Position numbers and translations under genes: made by a program. This document shows positions 45,201-58,900 of a stretch of DNA of 64,000 bases, in pieces. The stretch spans positions 1,426,001 to 1,490,000 of the forward strand of contig NW_026647180.1 of assembly GCF_950295315.1 (NCBI RefSeq). Reading direction: 5' to 3'. Position 1 is the stretch's first letter. The number at the start of each line of letters is the position of its first letter. Under the pieces are notes generated by a model. The model saw nothing but the letters and a program-made list of their open reading frames with translations. It was not told the origin of the DNA and did no database searches. Origin of the DNA: Erinaceus europaeus. Its lineage: Eukaryota > Chordata > Mammalia > Eulipotyphla > Erinaceidae.

Positions 45201-46420
45201 TTTATTGACAGGCCCAGATATACAAAGTGAGTTGCCAGAGCACTGCTGAGCTCTGGCTTTTTTGTTGGTGTTTTCACTTAGGCTACTTGAGCCTCAGCTT
45301 TGTAAGTCTCTTTGACTCAAGCCATATTCTGTCTCCTCATATCCATGGCAGTATCTCTCAGCCTTTATAATAAAGATATACATCCATATACATATATAAA
45401 TATACATATATAAATATACATATATATATCTGTCATTTTTGGAATTGCCAACCTATGTAATTGATCTTAATCAGAATTAACACATTTTAACAGCTTCTTT
45501 TTCATGAATAATTGGCCACATAGCTGGAGCAGGATTCAATACAATTATAAATAATAGAACCTTCCAGTAGCATTTCTAATAGCATTTCTATCAGCATCCT
45601 TATTGAAATTATCATAGTACAGAACTTGCCTCCTTTCTCTAGTGTAACCTTCAATACATATGTGTTTCTTTTCATTCTCCTGAAATCTTAATTTTCCTGG
45701 ACTCTGAAGTGTCTTGGAATTTTTGAAGCAGCCCTCTGTTTCTCAGCAGATGGTTTCTATCTTTCTACTGTAATCGGATCTCCTCGTGCTTTATTTTTTT
45801 TTTAAATCCTCCTCGATCATCCACATTTATTTGCATATTTATTGATTTATTTAGTCCATTTCCATGAGAGGTCATTTCTTCTGCTTGATAGATTTTTTCT
45901 TATAATTGAAGGGAAGTTTACACTCACAATACATTTCCTGTCATAAATACTACACACATATGGTGAAGACTGGGGTTGTCTGGGGTCTGTGGACATGAGA
46001 CTGCTGCCTTACAATCTCTACAACCCAGGATTGAAACTGTCATGTATGAATGCAGTGTGGGAGGTTTTTGACTTCTGGTCTCTTTCCAACTCTTCTATTT
46101 CTCTTCTTGCCTTTGCTGTCTCTGACTCTCACAGGCTCTCCCTCACTCTGTCTGCACTCATTAATATTTTACTTATATATTATTTTACTGACAGGCCCAG
46201 ATATACAAAGTGAGTCACTAGGCCACTGATGAGTTCTGGCTTGTTTTATTGGCGATTTCACCTAGGTTTCTGGAGCCTAAGCTTTGTAAATCTCTCTGGC
46301 ACAAGCCATACTCTGTCTCATAGCCATGCTAGTATATCTCATAGTTTATAATAAAGAAACACATACATATATGTACATATATATATATCAGTCATTATAT
46401 ATATATATATATATATATAT

Positions 46421-46644
46421 CATGCCTGTGCCTCGATGGATGTGTGTGTGTGTGTGTGTGTGAGACTCTGAAAGTATGTGTTTGTGTGTGTGTAAGTGTG
46501 TGAGGGAGGGAGAGAGGGAAAGAACAACAGAATCACTGTGGCACAGGTATTTTTGTGCAAAACACATGGCACATTCTGATTTACAGCTCAATATTGACAC
46601 CATTGTAGCTCTCCTTGGCCCTTGGTCGCTTTTCTTCTTTTCAA
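46421..46644 (+). pseudogene. P remnant in the amplified unit (example copy)
   Basis: The B-module TA run passes directly into CATGCCTGTGCCTCGATGGA, the end of the P first-exon region, then GT repeats and the intron-like stretch. All CCAAT, GC and TATA-like elements are gone. The former acceptor reads CTTTTCAAATCTAAAG instead of CTTTTCAGATGTAAAG. Equivalent segments start near 38751, 54105 and 61753, so the loss preceded amplification. Confidence 0.75.
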
Positions 46645-46960
46645 ATCTAAAGACACTCAAGAGGGAGAGTTTTTTTCCCTGAGGCTTTTACTGGGAACTA
46701 GCAGCTACAATGTGTGTGTTGCCTGACTAGGAAACTTTGGTGCCTGTCCATGTGGAGAGTCTCCTGGATGAGTTCCTTCTGGAGCCTTTTTCGATCGGTC
46801 CCGTTGGAGATGCATATAGCTAATGATTTGGAGATGTTACTCCTTTGGACAATTTTTTTCCTGATGCACAGCTTCTCTCCAGGTTTTAGCAATCAATTGT
46901 TTGAATATCATATCGAATCCATTGTAGAAAATGACTAAATCAGTGTCTCTCTCTCTCTCT

Positions 46961-46962
<2 letters not shown>

Positions 46963-47015
<53 letters not shown>
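46963..47015. repeat. (TA)n after D (example copy)
   Basis: About 52 bases of alternating TA after a CT run. Equivalent tracts: 39292-39340 (about 49), 54649-54673 (about 25) and 62297-62349 (about 53). Length differences here account for most of the difference in unit length. Confidence 0.9.
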
Positions 47016-47016
<1 letters not shown>

Positions 47017-48305
47017 CATGTAGAGGTCTGAAAATATTTTTTAGCTAGAGACCTGCACAGCTCTGGATTAGGGTAAGAATTCTGATACACTTGGACATTC
47101 TGATCCACAGTCATGGGAGACATCTCACAGAACCATTCCTATACCTCTTATCACTCTACAAATCTCTCTCAGCACAAACTACCGCTGCCAAATGATCTAC
47201 TTCCCTCTTGCTCTTTTTGTCCACCGAGTCCTATCCCAAAACTGTAAATCAAAGAAGAAATAGACATAGTGCAGTTCCCTGCACACAGGACAGTCTGAGG
47301 CTGGACCTGGAGATGCAATACACCAGCCTGCATCTTGGCTGGAGCATCACTAAGACTACTTCCAAATGGAGAGGCGAGGGAAGTTTCGGAGAGTGGGCTG
47401 CAGGCCAAGTGTTGCTTCTCAGAGTGGGGTAAGACCTAGATGTTCTAAGTGTAACCTTTCCTCACAAACATAAAATAACTATGCCACTTGTAAGAAGTAT
47501 GCATGGGCATGGAGGGTTTGTCTTCAGTGCTCTGGCACTGATCAACACAGGTCCAGAATTTCTGTACTTTTCTGTCACTGTCATTCTGTTTCTCTGACTG
47601 TCTCTACGTGCCTTCTTCATTGGACCCTTATGGAAGTCAATGCATGCATCGTGATCTCAGACTTCCTGGTGTTGAAATTTTCCTTTCTTTGCCTTTGAAT
47701 TATTTAGTCTCCTGCATATGGTGTAGTTCATTGGGGAACTGAGGAGACAGCGATCCTGCTGCAGGTAACAGGCATATGTCCATCTCCAGCTGCAGCTGTC
47801 CAGGCCCTCTGTGCTTGACTCCCATTCTCCAGGGCTCTGAGGCTGACACTCAGCCTAAATGCAGCCCTCCTCAATTTCCTGCACCGTATCCTTGTCCTTT
47901 TTCCATGAGAGCCCAGGTCAAGAGAAGTGAAACTCTATCCCTCTGGCACACACATTGTGCTTTCCCTGTATTGGGCCGAGTGTAAAGGATCTGTGGGACT
48001 GATGGACACACCAGTGTCCAGATTTTCCATGCCAAACGGAAGCTTCCAGGGTTCTGAAAGAGGGTGTTTTGATGGCTGTGAAAAGTCTTTTCCAAGTGCC
48101 TCATGGGGTTTCAAATCCTTTTGAAACCTGAAGTTCTTTCTTGTATCTAGGGAATATTCTCACCTCTGGTCAGAATGCCCTCCCAACTAGGATCACAAGT
48201 ATCTCGGTGTCAGGAGGACTGCCAGCCTGCTAGCTCCTGGAGGGATTCCTGAATATGTCCTCTGATCCCACGTGGTAACAGGTGTTTCCAATTGTCTTTA
48301 TTAAT

Positions 48306-51300
48306 AGCAGCCAGGCCCTCAGGTGAGGGGCGGGGCTGTGATCTCCACTGGAAACTCCTAATTCAGCCAATGGAGGCATTCATCTTCCTTTTGTCTCTCC
48401 ATAGCAAGGGCCTGGGGAGTTTGTGCTTCCTGCAAGCAAAGCAACTTTGTATGGGACACTCATGGATGCCTACTTCTGGGAATCTCTTTGAGTGTGATGT
48501 GTGGACAGCAGGACACCATGATCAGTGATTGTGAGGCCACAGGAGCAATTGCCTTAGCCAGACCCAAAGTGGACGTGTAAGGGGCCGGGTTCATCCACTA
48601 TTGTTTGGTCAAACACAGTTCCCATCTATGTTGAAACTCTTTCTGGGTTCTTTTTGGGCTTGTAATCTGCTTTCCACTGAGAAGTGGACTGGGAGCATGG
48701 AGTCTGAGTACGCAGCCAAACGTGACTGGACAAGGTCCTGGCCCTGAATTCTGCGGGGTGCCCCAGCTTCCCCCATTGGCAGTGTTTGCATGATAGTGAG
48801 GCATGAGATTGAATCGGGAACTCTGGAGAGCGAGACATGAGAGTCCCTTTGCAAATGCATTCTTGCTTAGCCAGAATCTGTCCTAGCTGGCTTTCCCTAA
48901 CCAGCTAGGTTCTCTGTACATAAGTTGCAGGTGAGGCTGGCAATGTTGACACACATGCTCTGAGACTACTATAGGTGAGTTCTGAGCACACACAGACACA
49001 CACTGACAGAGAAACAGACAGACAGACACACACACACACACACACACACACATTACTGTCAGGTCTGGTAGTACAGCATATGGTGAAGGCTGGGGCTGTC
49101 TGGGGTCTGTGGGCATGAGAGCTGCTGCCTTAAAATCTCTACAAGCCAGGTTTGAACCTGTCATCAATGAACACAGTGTAGAAGGTTTTTGAATTCTGGT
49201 CTCTTTCCAACTCATCTATTTCTCTTCTCGCCTTCTCTGTCTCTAACTCTCACATGCTCTCACACACTCTGTCTTCACTCATTAATATTTTACTTATATA
49301 CTGATTTGACTCACAGACCCAGATATACAAACAGAGTTACCAGAGCACTGCTGAGCTCTGGCTTGTTGTGTTGGCGATTTCACCTAGGCTACTGGAGCCT
49401 CAGTTTGTAAGTCTTTCTGACACAAGCCATATTCTGTCTCCTCATTTCCATGCCAGTATCACTCAGAGTTTATAATAAAGATATACATACATATATATAT
49501 ATACATATATATTTATATATATGTCATTTTTAGAATTGTCAAACTATGTGTTTGACCTTAATTCAGAATTACCACATTTATAACAGCCTAGTTTTTCAGA
49601 AATAATGGCCATATAGTTGGAGCAGCATTCAATACAAATATAAATAATAGAACCTTCCAGTAGCATTTCTAATCGTGTTTCTATCAGCATCCTTATTGTA
49701 ATTATCATAGCCCAGAACTTCCCTTCTTTTTATAGTGTAAGTTTCAATACATATGTGTTTGTTTTCTTTCTCCGGAAATCTTAATTTCCCTGGACCCTGA
49801 TGTGTTAGGGGATTTTTGAAGCAGCCCTCTGTTTCTCAGCAGATGGTTTCTATGTTTCTGTTGTAATCAGGTCTTCTTGTGGTTTTTGTTTTTATTTATT
49901 TTTTTATTTTTTCAAGTCCTCCAAGATCATCCCCATTTATTTGCATATTTATTTCTTTAGTCAGGTATCACATATGGGGTCATTTCTTCTGTTTGATAGA
50001 TTTTCTCGTATAATTGAAGGGAACTTTAGAAGCACAATACATTTCCAGGGGCAAATAGTACACACATATGGAGAAGGCCTACGTTGTCTGGGGTCTGTAG
50101 GCATTAGAGCTGCTGTCTTACAATCTCTACAACCCAGGTTTGAACCTGTCATGAATGAACAAAATCTAGGGGGGTTTGACTTCTGGTCTATTTGCAACTC
50201 TTCTATTTCTCTTCTCACCTTCTCTGTCTCTGACTCTCACAGGCTCTCACTCACTCTGTCTGCACTCAGTATTATTTTACTTATATCCTTATTTTATTGA
50301 CAGGCCCAGATATACAAAGTGAGTTGCCAGAGCACTGCTGAGCTCTGGCTTTTTTGTTGGTGTTTTCACCAGGGCTACTTGACCCTCAGCTTTGTAAGTC
50401 TCTTTGACTCAAGCCATATTCTGTCTCCTCATATCCATGGCAGTATCTCTCAGACTAAAGATATACATCCTTATACATATATAAATATACATATATATGT
50501 CATATTTGGAATTGTCAACCTATGTAATTGATCTTAATCAGAATTAACACATTTATAACAGCTTCCTTTTTCATTAATAATTGGCCACATAGCTGGAGCA
50601 GTATTCAATACAATTATAAATAATAGAACCTTCCAGTAGCATTTCTAATAGCATTTATATCAGCATCCTTATTGAAATTATCATAGTACAGAACTTGCCT
50701 CCTTTCTCTAGTGTAAGCTTCAAGACATATGAGTTTCTTTTCATTCTCCTGAAATCTTAATTTCCCTGGACTCTGAAGTGTCTCGGAATTTTTGAAGCAG
50801 CCCTCTGTTTCTCAGCAGATGGTTTTCATTTTCTGGTGTAATCAGGTCTTCTTGTGCTTTTTGTTTTTATTTTTCATTTTTTTCAATTCCTCCTAGATCA
50901 TCCCCATTTATTTGCATATTTATTTATTTATTTAGTCCTATATAACATGAGGGGTCATTTCTTATGCTTGATAGATATTTCTCTTATAATTGAAGGGAAG
51001 TTTACACTCACAATACATTTCCTGTCATATATAGTACACACGTATGGTGAAGGCTGGGGTTGTCTGGGGTCTGTGGACATGAGACTGCTGCCTTACAATC
51101 TCTACAACCCAGGTTTGAACCTGTCATGTATGAACACAGTGTGGGAGGTTTTTGTCTTCTGGTATTTTTCCAAATCTTCTATTTCTCTTCTTGTTTTCTC
51201 TGTCTCTGACTCTCACAGGCTCTCACTCACTCTGTCTGCACTCGTTAATATTTTACTTATATATTATTTTACTGACAGGCCCAGATATACAAAGAGAGTC

Positions 51301-54300
51301 ACCAGGGCACTGCTGAGCTCTGGCTTGTTTTGTTGGCGATTTCACCTAGGTTTCTGGAGCCTCAGCTTTGTAAGTCTCTCTGGCACAAGCCATACTCTGT
51401 CTCCTCATAGACATGCCAGTATACCTCATAGTTTATAATAAAGAAACACATACATATATGTACATACATATATATATATATATATATCAGTCATTTTTAG
51501 AATTTTTGACCTTTTTATTTGATCTTAATGCAGAATTACCACATTTATAACAGCCTTTTTATTCATAAATAATTGGGCACATAGTTGGAGCTGGTTTCAG
51601 TACAATTATAAATTATAAACCTTCCAGGAGCATTTCCAATAACCTTTCTATCAGTATCCTTATTGTAATTATCATAGCACAGAACTTGCCTCCAATTTCT
51701 AGTATAAGTTTCAATATGTATGTGTTGCTTTTCATTCACGGGAAATCTTAATTTGCCTGGACCCTGAATTGTCATGGAATTTTTTAAGCAGCCCTCTGTT
51801 TCTCAGCAGACGTTTTCTATATTTCTGCTGTAATCAGGTCTTCCTGTGGTTTTTGTTTTTATTTTTATCTTTTTCAAATCCTCCTAGATCATCCCCATAT
51901 ATTTTTATATTTATTTATATATTTATTCCGATATCACATGAGGGGTCATTTCTTCTGCCTGACAGATTTGCTCTTATAATTGAAGGGAACTTTGGAGACA
52001 CAATACATTTCCTTTTGCAGATACTACACACTACTACAACTACTACTGCACTGTTTTTGACAGTGACATCCAATGCACAATGGATTAGTATTGCATGGCT
52101 CTAAAGAATGTTCCCTATTTAACCTACAGTGTTTTTAACCTCACAAATATTTATTCTGTTCTTTCTTGGGGGATGAATGGTTTACAGTCAACAGTTACAT
52201 GTAATAGTGGCTACGGGGGTGATTTTTCCCAATTTCCCAGTATTTCTGTACATCATTTGTAACTTTCTTATTGAGGAGAAGGAAACAGTCATAAATTGAG
52301 AGAGCAGGGCCCAAGCAGTAAGAGAGACAGAGAGACAGCTGCAGCTCTGATTTGCTACTAGCCCAGCTTTTCCCTAGCTGGGTAAGTGGTGAACAGGGGC
52401 TCAAAATGGTGTCCTGGGATTCCACATAGTTCTCTGGCATTCTTCCTTAGCCAGAATCTGGGCTAGCTGGCTTGCCCTGACCAGCTAGGTTCTCTGTACA
52501 TAAGTTGCAGGTGAGGCTGGCTACCTTGACACCCATGCTCTGAGACTACTACAAGTTAGCTCTGAGCACACACAGACACACACAGACAGACAGACAGACA
52601 GACAGACACAGGCACACACACACACACACACACATTAGTGTCAGGTCTGGTAGTACAGCATATGGTGAAGGCTGGGGCTGTCTGGGGTCTGTGGGCATGA
52701 GAGCTGCTACCTTACAATCTCTACAAGCCAGGTTTGAACCTGTCATTAATGAACACAGAGTAGGAGGTTTTTGAATTCTGGTCTCTTTTCAACTCTTCTA
52801 TTTCTGTTCTCGCCTTCTCTGTCTCTGACTCTCACAGGCTCTCACTCACTCTGTCTGCACTCAGTATTATTTTACTTATATCCTTATTTTATTGACAGGC
52901 CCAGATATACAAAGTGAGTTGCCAGAGCACTGCTGAGCTCTGGCTTTTTTGTTGGTGTTTTCACTTAGGCTACTTGAGCCTCAGCTTTGTAAGTCTCTTT
53001 GACTCAAGCCATATTCTGTCTCCTCATATCCATGGCAGTATCTCTCAGCCTTTATAATAAAGATATACATCCATATACATATATAAATATACATATATAA
53101 ATATACATATATATATCTGTCATTTTTGGAATTGCCAACCTATGTAATTGATCTTAATCAGAATTAACACATTTTAACAGCTTCTTTTTCATGAATAATT
53201 GGCCACATAGCTGGAGCAGGATTCAATACAATTATAAATAATAGAACCTTCCAGTAGCATTTCTAATAGCATTTCTATCAGCATCCTTATTGAAATTATC
53301 ATAGTACAGAACTTGCCTCCTTTCTCTAGTGTAACCTTCAATACATATGTGTTTCTTTTCATTCTCCTGAAATCTTAATTTTCCTGGACTCTGAAGTGTC
53401 TTGGAATTTTTGAAGCAGCCCTCTGTTTCTCAGCAGATGGTTTCTATCTTTCTACTGTAATCGGATCTCCTCGTGCTTTATTTTTTTTTTAAATCCTCCT
53501 CGATCATCCACATTTATTTGCATATTTATTGATTTATTTAGTCCATTTCCATGAGAGGTCATTTCTTCTGCTTGATAGATTTTTTCTTATAATTGAAGGG
53601 AAGTTTACACTCACAATACATTTCCTGTCATAAATACTACACACATATGGTGAAGACTGGGGTTGTCTGGGGTCTGTGGACATGAGACTGCTGCCTTACA
53701 ATCTCTACAACCCAGGATTGAAACTGTCATGTATGAATGCAGTGTGGGCGGTTTTTGACTTCTGGTCTCTTTCCAACTCTTCTATTTCTCTTCTTGCCTT
53801 TGCTGTCTCTGACTCTCACAGGCTCTCCCTCACTCTGTCTGCACTCATTAATATTTTACTTATATATTATTTTACTGACAGGCCCAGATATACAAAGTGA
53901 GTCACTAGGCCACTGATGAGTTCTGGCTTGTTTTATTGGCGATTTCACCTAGGTTTCTGGAGCCTAAGCTTTGTAAATCTCTCTGGCACAAGCCATACTC
54001 TGTCTCATAGCCATGCTAGTATATCTCATAGTTTATAATAAAGAAACACATACATATATGTACATATATATATATCAGTCATTATATATATATATATATA
54101 TATATCATGCCTGTGCCTCGATGGATGTGTGTGTGTGTGTGTGTGTGTGAGACTCTGAAAGTATGTGTTTGTGTGTGTGTAAGTGTGTGAGGGAGGGAGA
54201 GAGGGAAAGAACAACAGAATCACTCTGGCACAGGTATTTTTGTGCAAAACACATGGCACATTCTGATTTACAGCTCAATATTGACACCATTGTAGCTCTC

Positions 54301-55963
54301 CTTGGCCCTTGGTCGCTTTTCTTCTTTTCAAATCTAAAGACACTGAAGAGGGAGAGTTTTTTCCCTGAGGCTTTTACTGGGAACTAGCAGCTACAATGTG
54401 TGTGTTGCCTGACTAGGAAACTTTGGTGCCTGTCCATGTGGAGAGTCTCCTGGATGAGTTCCTTCTGGAGCCTTTTTCGATCGGTCCCGTTGGAGATGCA
54501 TATAGCTAATGATTTGGAGATGTTACTCCTTTGGACAATTTTTTTCCTGATGCACAGCTTCTCTCCAGGTTTTAGCAATCAATTGTTTGAATATCATATC
54601 GAATCCATTGTAGAAAATGACTAAATCAGTGTCTCTCTCTCTCTCTCCATATATATATATATATATATATATAACATGTAGAGGTCTGAAAATATTTTTT
54701 AGCTAGAGACCTGCACAGCTCTGGATTAGGGTAAGAATTCTGATACACTTGGACATTCTGATCCACAGTCATGGGAGACATCTCACAGAACCATTCCTAT
54801 ACCTCTTATCACTCTACAAATCTCTCTCAGCACAAACTACCGCTGCCAAATGATCTACTTCCCTCTTGCTCTTTTTGTCCACCGAGTCCTATCCCAAAAC
54901 TGTAAATCAAAGAAGAAATAGACATAGTGCAGTTCCCTGCACACAGGACAGTCTGAGGCTGGACCTGGAGATGCAATACACCAGCCTGCATCTTGGCTGG
55001 AGCATCACTAAGACTACTTCCAAATGGAGAGGCGAGGGAAGTTTCGGAGAGTGGGCTGCAGGCCAAGTGTTGCTTCTCAGAGTGGGGTAAGACCTAGATG
55101 TTCTAAGTGTAACCTTTCCTCACAAACATAAAATAACAATGCCACTTGTAAGAAGTATGCATGGGCATGGAGGGTTTGTCTTCAGTGCTCTGGCACTGAT
55201 CAACACAGGTCCAGAATTTCTGTACTTTTCTGTCACTGTCATTCTGTTTCTCTGACTGTCTCTACGTGCCTTCTTCATTGGACCCTTATGGAAGTCAATG
55301 CATGCATCGTGATCTCAGACTTCCTGGTGTTGAAATTTTCCTTTCTTTGCCTTTGAATTATTTAGTCTCCTGCATATGGTGTAGTTCATTGGGGAACTGA
55401 GGAGACAGCGATCCTGCTGCAGGTAACAGGCATATGTCCATCTCCAGCTGCAGCTGTCCAGGCCCTCTGTGCTTGACTCCCATTCTCCAGGGCTCTGAGG
55501 CTGACACTCAGCCTAAATGCAGCCCTCCTCAATTTCCTGCACCGTATCCTTGTCCTTTTTCCATGAGAGCCCAGGTCAAGAGAAGTGAAACTCTATCCCT
55601 CTGGCACACACATTGTGCTTTCCCTGTATTGGGCCGAGTGTAAAGGATCTGTGGGACTGATGGACACACCAGTGTCCAGATTTTCCATGCCAAACGGAAG
55701 CTTCCAGGGTTCTGAAAGAGGGTGTTTTGATGGCTGTGAAAAGTCTTTTCCAAGTGCCTCATGGGGTTTCAAATCCTTTTGAAACCTGAAGTTCTTTCTT
55801 GTATCTAGGGAATATTCTCACCTCTGGTCAGAATGCCCTCCCAACTAGGATCACAAGTATCTCGGTGTCAGGAGGACTGCCAGCCTGCTAGCTCCTGGAG
55901 GGATTCCTGAATATGTCCTCTGATCCCACGTGGTAACAGGTGTTTCCAATTGTCTTTATTAAT
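48306..55963 (+). repeat. Higher-order unit 3 (7658 bp)
   Basis: Same map as unit 2. It is the shortest unit because the TA run after D is only about 25 bases (54649-54673), against about 50 in the others. A partial gain comes from longer TA and CA runs near 51470 and 52620. It shares with unit 4, but not units 1-2, GTGGGCGG (53747), AATAACAATGCC (near 55136) and one T fewer in the D poly-T near 54357. Confidence 0.95.
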
Positions 55964-58900
55964 AGCAGCCAGGCCCTCAGGTGAGGGGCGGGGCTGTGAT
56001 CTCCACTGGAAACTCCTAATTCAGCCAATGGAGGCATTAATCTTCCTTTTGTCTCTCCATAGCAAGGGCCTGGGGAGTTTGTGCTTCCTGCAAGCAAAGC
56101 AACTTTGTATGGGACACTCATGGATGCCTACTTCTGGGAATCTCTTTGAGTGTGATGTGTGGACAGCAGGACACCATGATCAGTGATTGTGAGGCCACAG
56201 GAGCAATTGCCTTAGCCAGACCCAAAGTGGACGTGTAAGGGGCCGGGTTCATCCACTATTGTTTGGTCAAACACAGTTCCCATCTATGTTGAAACTCTTT
56301 CTGGGTTCTTTTTGGGCTTGTAATCTGCTTTCCACTGAGAAGTGGACTGGGAGCATGGAGTCTGAGTACGCAGCCAAACGTGACTGGACAAGGTCCTGGC
56401 CCTGAATTCTGCGGGGTGCCCCAGCTTCCCCCATTGGCAGTGTTTGCATGATAGTGAGGCATGAGATTGAATCGGGAACTCTGGAGAGCGAGACATGAGA
56501 GTCCCTTTGCAAATGCATTCTTGCTTAGCCAGAATCTGTCCTAGCTGGCTTTCCCTAACCAGCTAGGTTCTCTGTACATAAGTTGCAGGTGAGGCTGGCA
56601 ATGTTGACACACATGCTCTGAGACTACTATAGGTGAGTTCTGAGCACACACAGACACACACTGACAGAGAAACAGACAGACAGACACACACACACACACA
56701 CACACACACACATTACTGTCAGGTCTGGTAGTACAGCATATGGTGAAGGCTGGGGCTGTCTGGGGTCTGTGGGCATGAGAGCTGCTGCCTTAAAATCTCT
56801 ACAAGCCAGGTTTGAACCTGTCATCAATGAACACAGTGTAGAAGGTTTTTGAATTCTGGTCTCTTTCCAACTCATCTATTTCTCTTCTCGCCTTCTCTGT
56901 CTCTAACTCTCACATGCTCTCACACACTCTGTCTTCACTCATTAATATTTTACTTATATACTGATTTGACTCACAGACCCAGATATACAAACAGAGTTAC
57001 CAGAGCACTGCTGAGCTCCGGCTTGTTGTGTTGGCGATTTCACCTAGGCTACTGGAGCCTCAGTTTGTAAGTCTTTCTGACACAAGCCATATTCTGTCTC
57101 CTCATTTCCATGCCAGTATCACTCAGAGTTTATAATAAAGATATACATACATATATATATATACATATATATTTATATATATGTCATTTTTAGAATTGTC
57201 AAACTATGTGTTTGACCTTAATTCAGAATTACCACATTTATAACAGCCTAGTTTTTCAGAAATAATGGCCATATAGTTGGAGCAGCATTCAATACAAATA
57301 TAAATAATAGAACCTTCCAGTAGCATTTCTAATCGTGTTTCTATCAGCATCCTTATTGTAATTATCATAGCCCAGAACTTCCCTTCTTTTTATAGTGTAA
57401 GTTTCAATACATATGTGTTTGTTTTCTTTCTCCGGAAATCTTAATTTCCCTGGACCCTGATGTGTTAGGGGATTTTTGAAGCAGCCCTCTGTTTCTCAGC
57501 AGATGGTTTCTATGTTTCTGTTGTAATCAGGTCTTCTTGTGGTTTTTGTTTTTATTTATTTTTTTATTTTTTCAAGTCCTCCTAGATCATCCCCATTTAT
57601 TTGCATATTTATTTCTTTAGTCAGGTATCACATATGGGGTCATTTCTTCTGTTTGATAGATTTTCTCGTATAATTGAAGGGAACTTTAGAAGCACAATAC
57701 ATTTCCAGGGGCAAATAGTACACACATATGGAGAAGGCCTACGTTGTCTGGGGTCTGTAGGCATTAGAGCTGCTGTCTTACAATCTCTACAACCCAGGTT
57801 TGAACCTGTCATGAATGAACAAAATCTAGGGGGGTTTGACTTCTGGTCTATTTGCAACTCTTCTATTTCTCTTCTCACCTTCTCTGTCTCTGACTCTCAC
57901 AGGCTCTCACTCACTCTGTCTGCACTCAGTATTATTTTACTTATATCCTTATTTTATTGACAGGCCCAGATATACAAAGTGAGTTGCCAGAGCACTGCTG
58001 AGCTCTGGCTTTTTTGTTGGTGTTTTCACCAGGGCTACTTGACCCTCAGCTTTGTAAGTCTCTTTGACTCAAGCCATATTCTGTCTCCTCATATCCATGG
58101 CAGTATCTCTCAGACTAAAGATATACATCCTTATACATATATAAATATACATATATATGTCATATTTGGAATTGTCAACCTATGTAATTGATCTTAATCA
58201 GAATTAACACATTTATAACAGCTTCCTTTTTCATTAATAATTGGCCACATAGCTGGAGCAGTATTCAATACAATTATAAATAATAGAACCTTCCAGTAGC
58301 ATTTCTAATAGCATTTATATCAGCATCCTTATTGAAATTATCATAGTACAGAACTTGCCTCCTTTCTCTAGTGTAAGCTTCAAGACATATGAGTTTCTTT
58401 TCATTCTCCTGAAATCTTAATTTCCCTGGACTCTGAAGTGTCTCGGAATTTTTGAAGCAGCCCTCTGTTTCTCAGCAGATGGTTTTCATTTTCTGGTGTA
58501 ATCAGGTCTTCTTGTGCTTTTTGTTTTTATTTTTCATTTTTTTCAATTCCTCCTAGATCATCCCCATTTATTTGCATATTTATTTATTTATTTAGTCCTA
58601 TATAACATGAGGGGTCATTTCTTATGCTTGATAGATATTTCTCTTATAATTGAAGGGAAGTTTACACTCACAATACATTTCCTGTCATATATAGTACACA
58701 CGTATGGTGAAGGCTGGGGTTGTCTGGGGTCTGTGGACATGAGACTGCTGCCTTACAATCTCTACAACCCAGGTTTGAACCTGTCATGTATGAACACAGT
58801 GTGGGAGGTTTTTGTCTTCTGGTATTTTTCCAAATCTTCTATTTCTCTTCTTGTTTTCTCTGTCTCTGACTCTCACAGGCTCTCACTCACTCTGTCTGCA

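Larger units (their letters stand above)
40631..48305 (+). repeat. Higher-order unit 2 (7675 bp)
   Basis: Approximate internal map: E end 40631-41186; A 41187-41398 with CA run 41354-41377; core 41399; B 41521; core 42387; B 42501; core 43361; B 43479; C 44341; A 44758; core 44968; B 45091; core 45956; truncated B 46071-46420; P remnant 46421-46644; D 46645; CT/TA 46947-47015; E 47016-48305. Private changes include GTCAATGG for GCCAATGG at 40691 (removing the E CCAAT box) and CACTCAAG for CACTGAAG near 46658. Confidence 0.95.
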
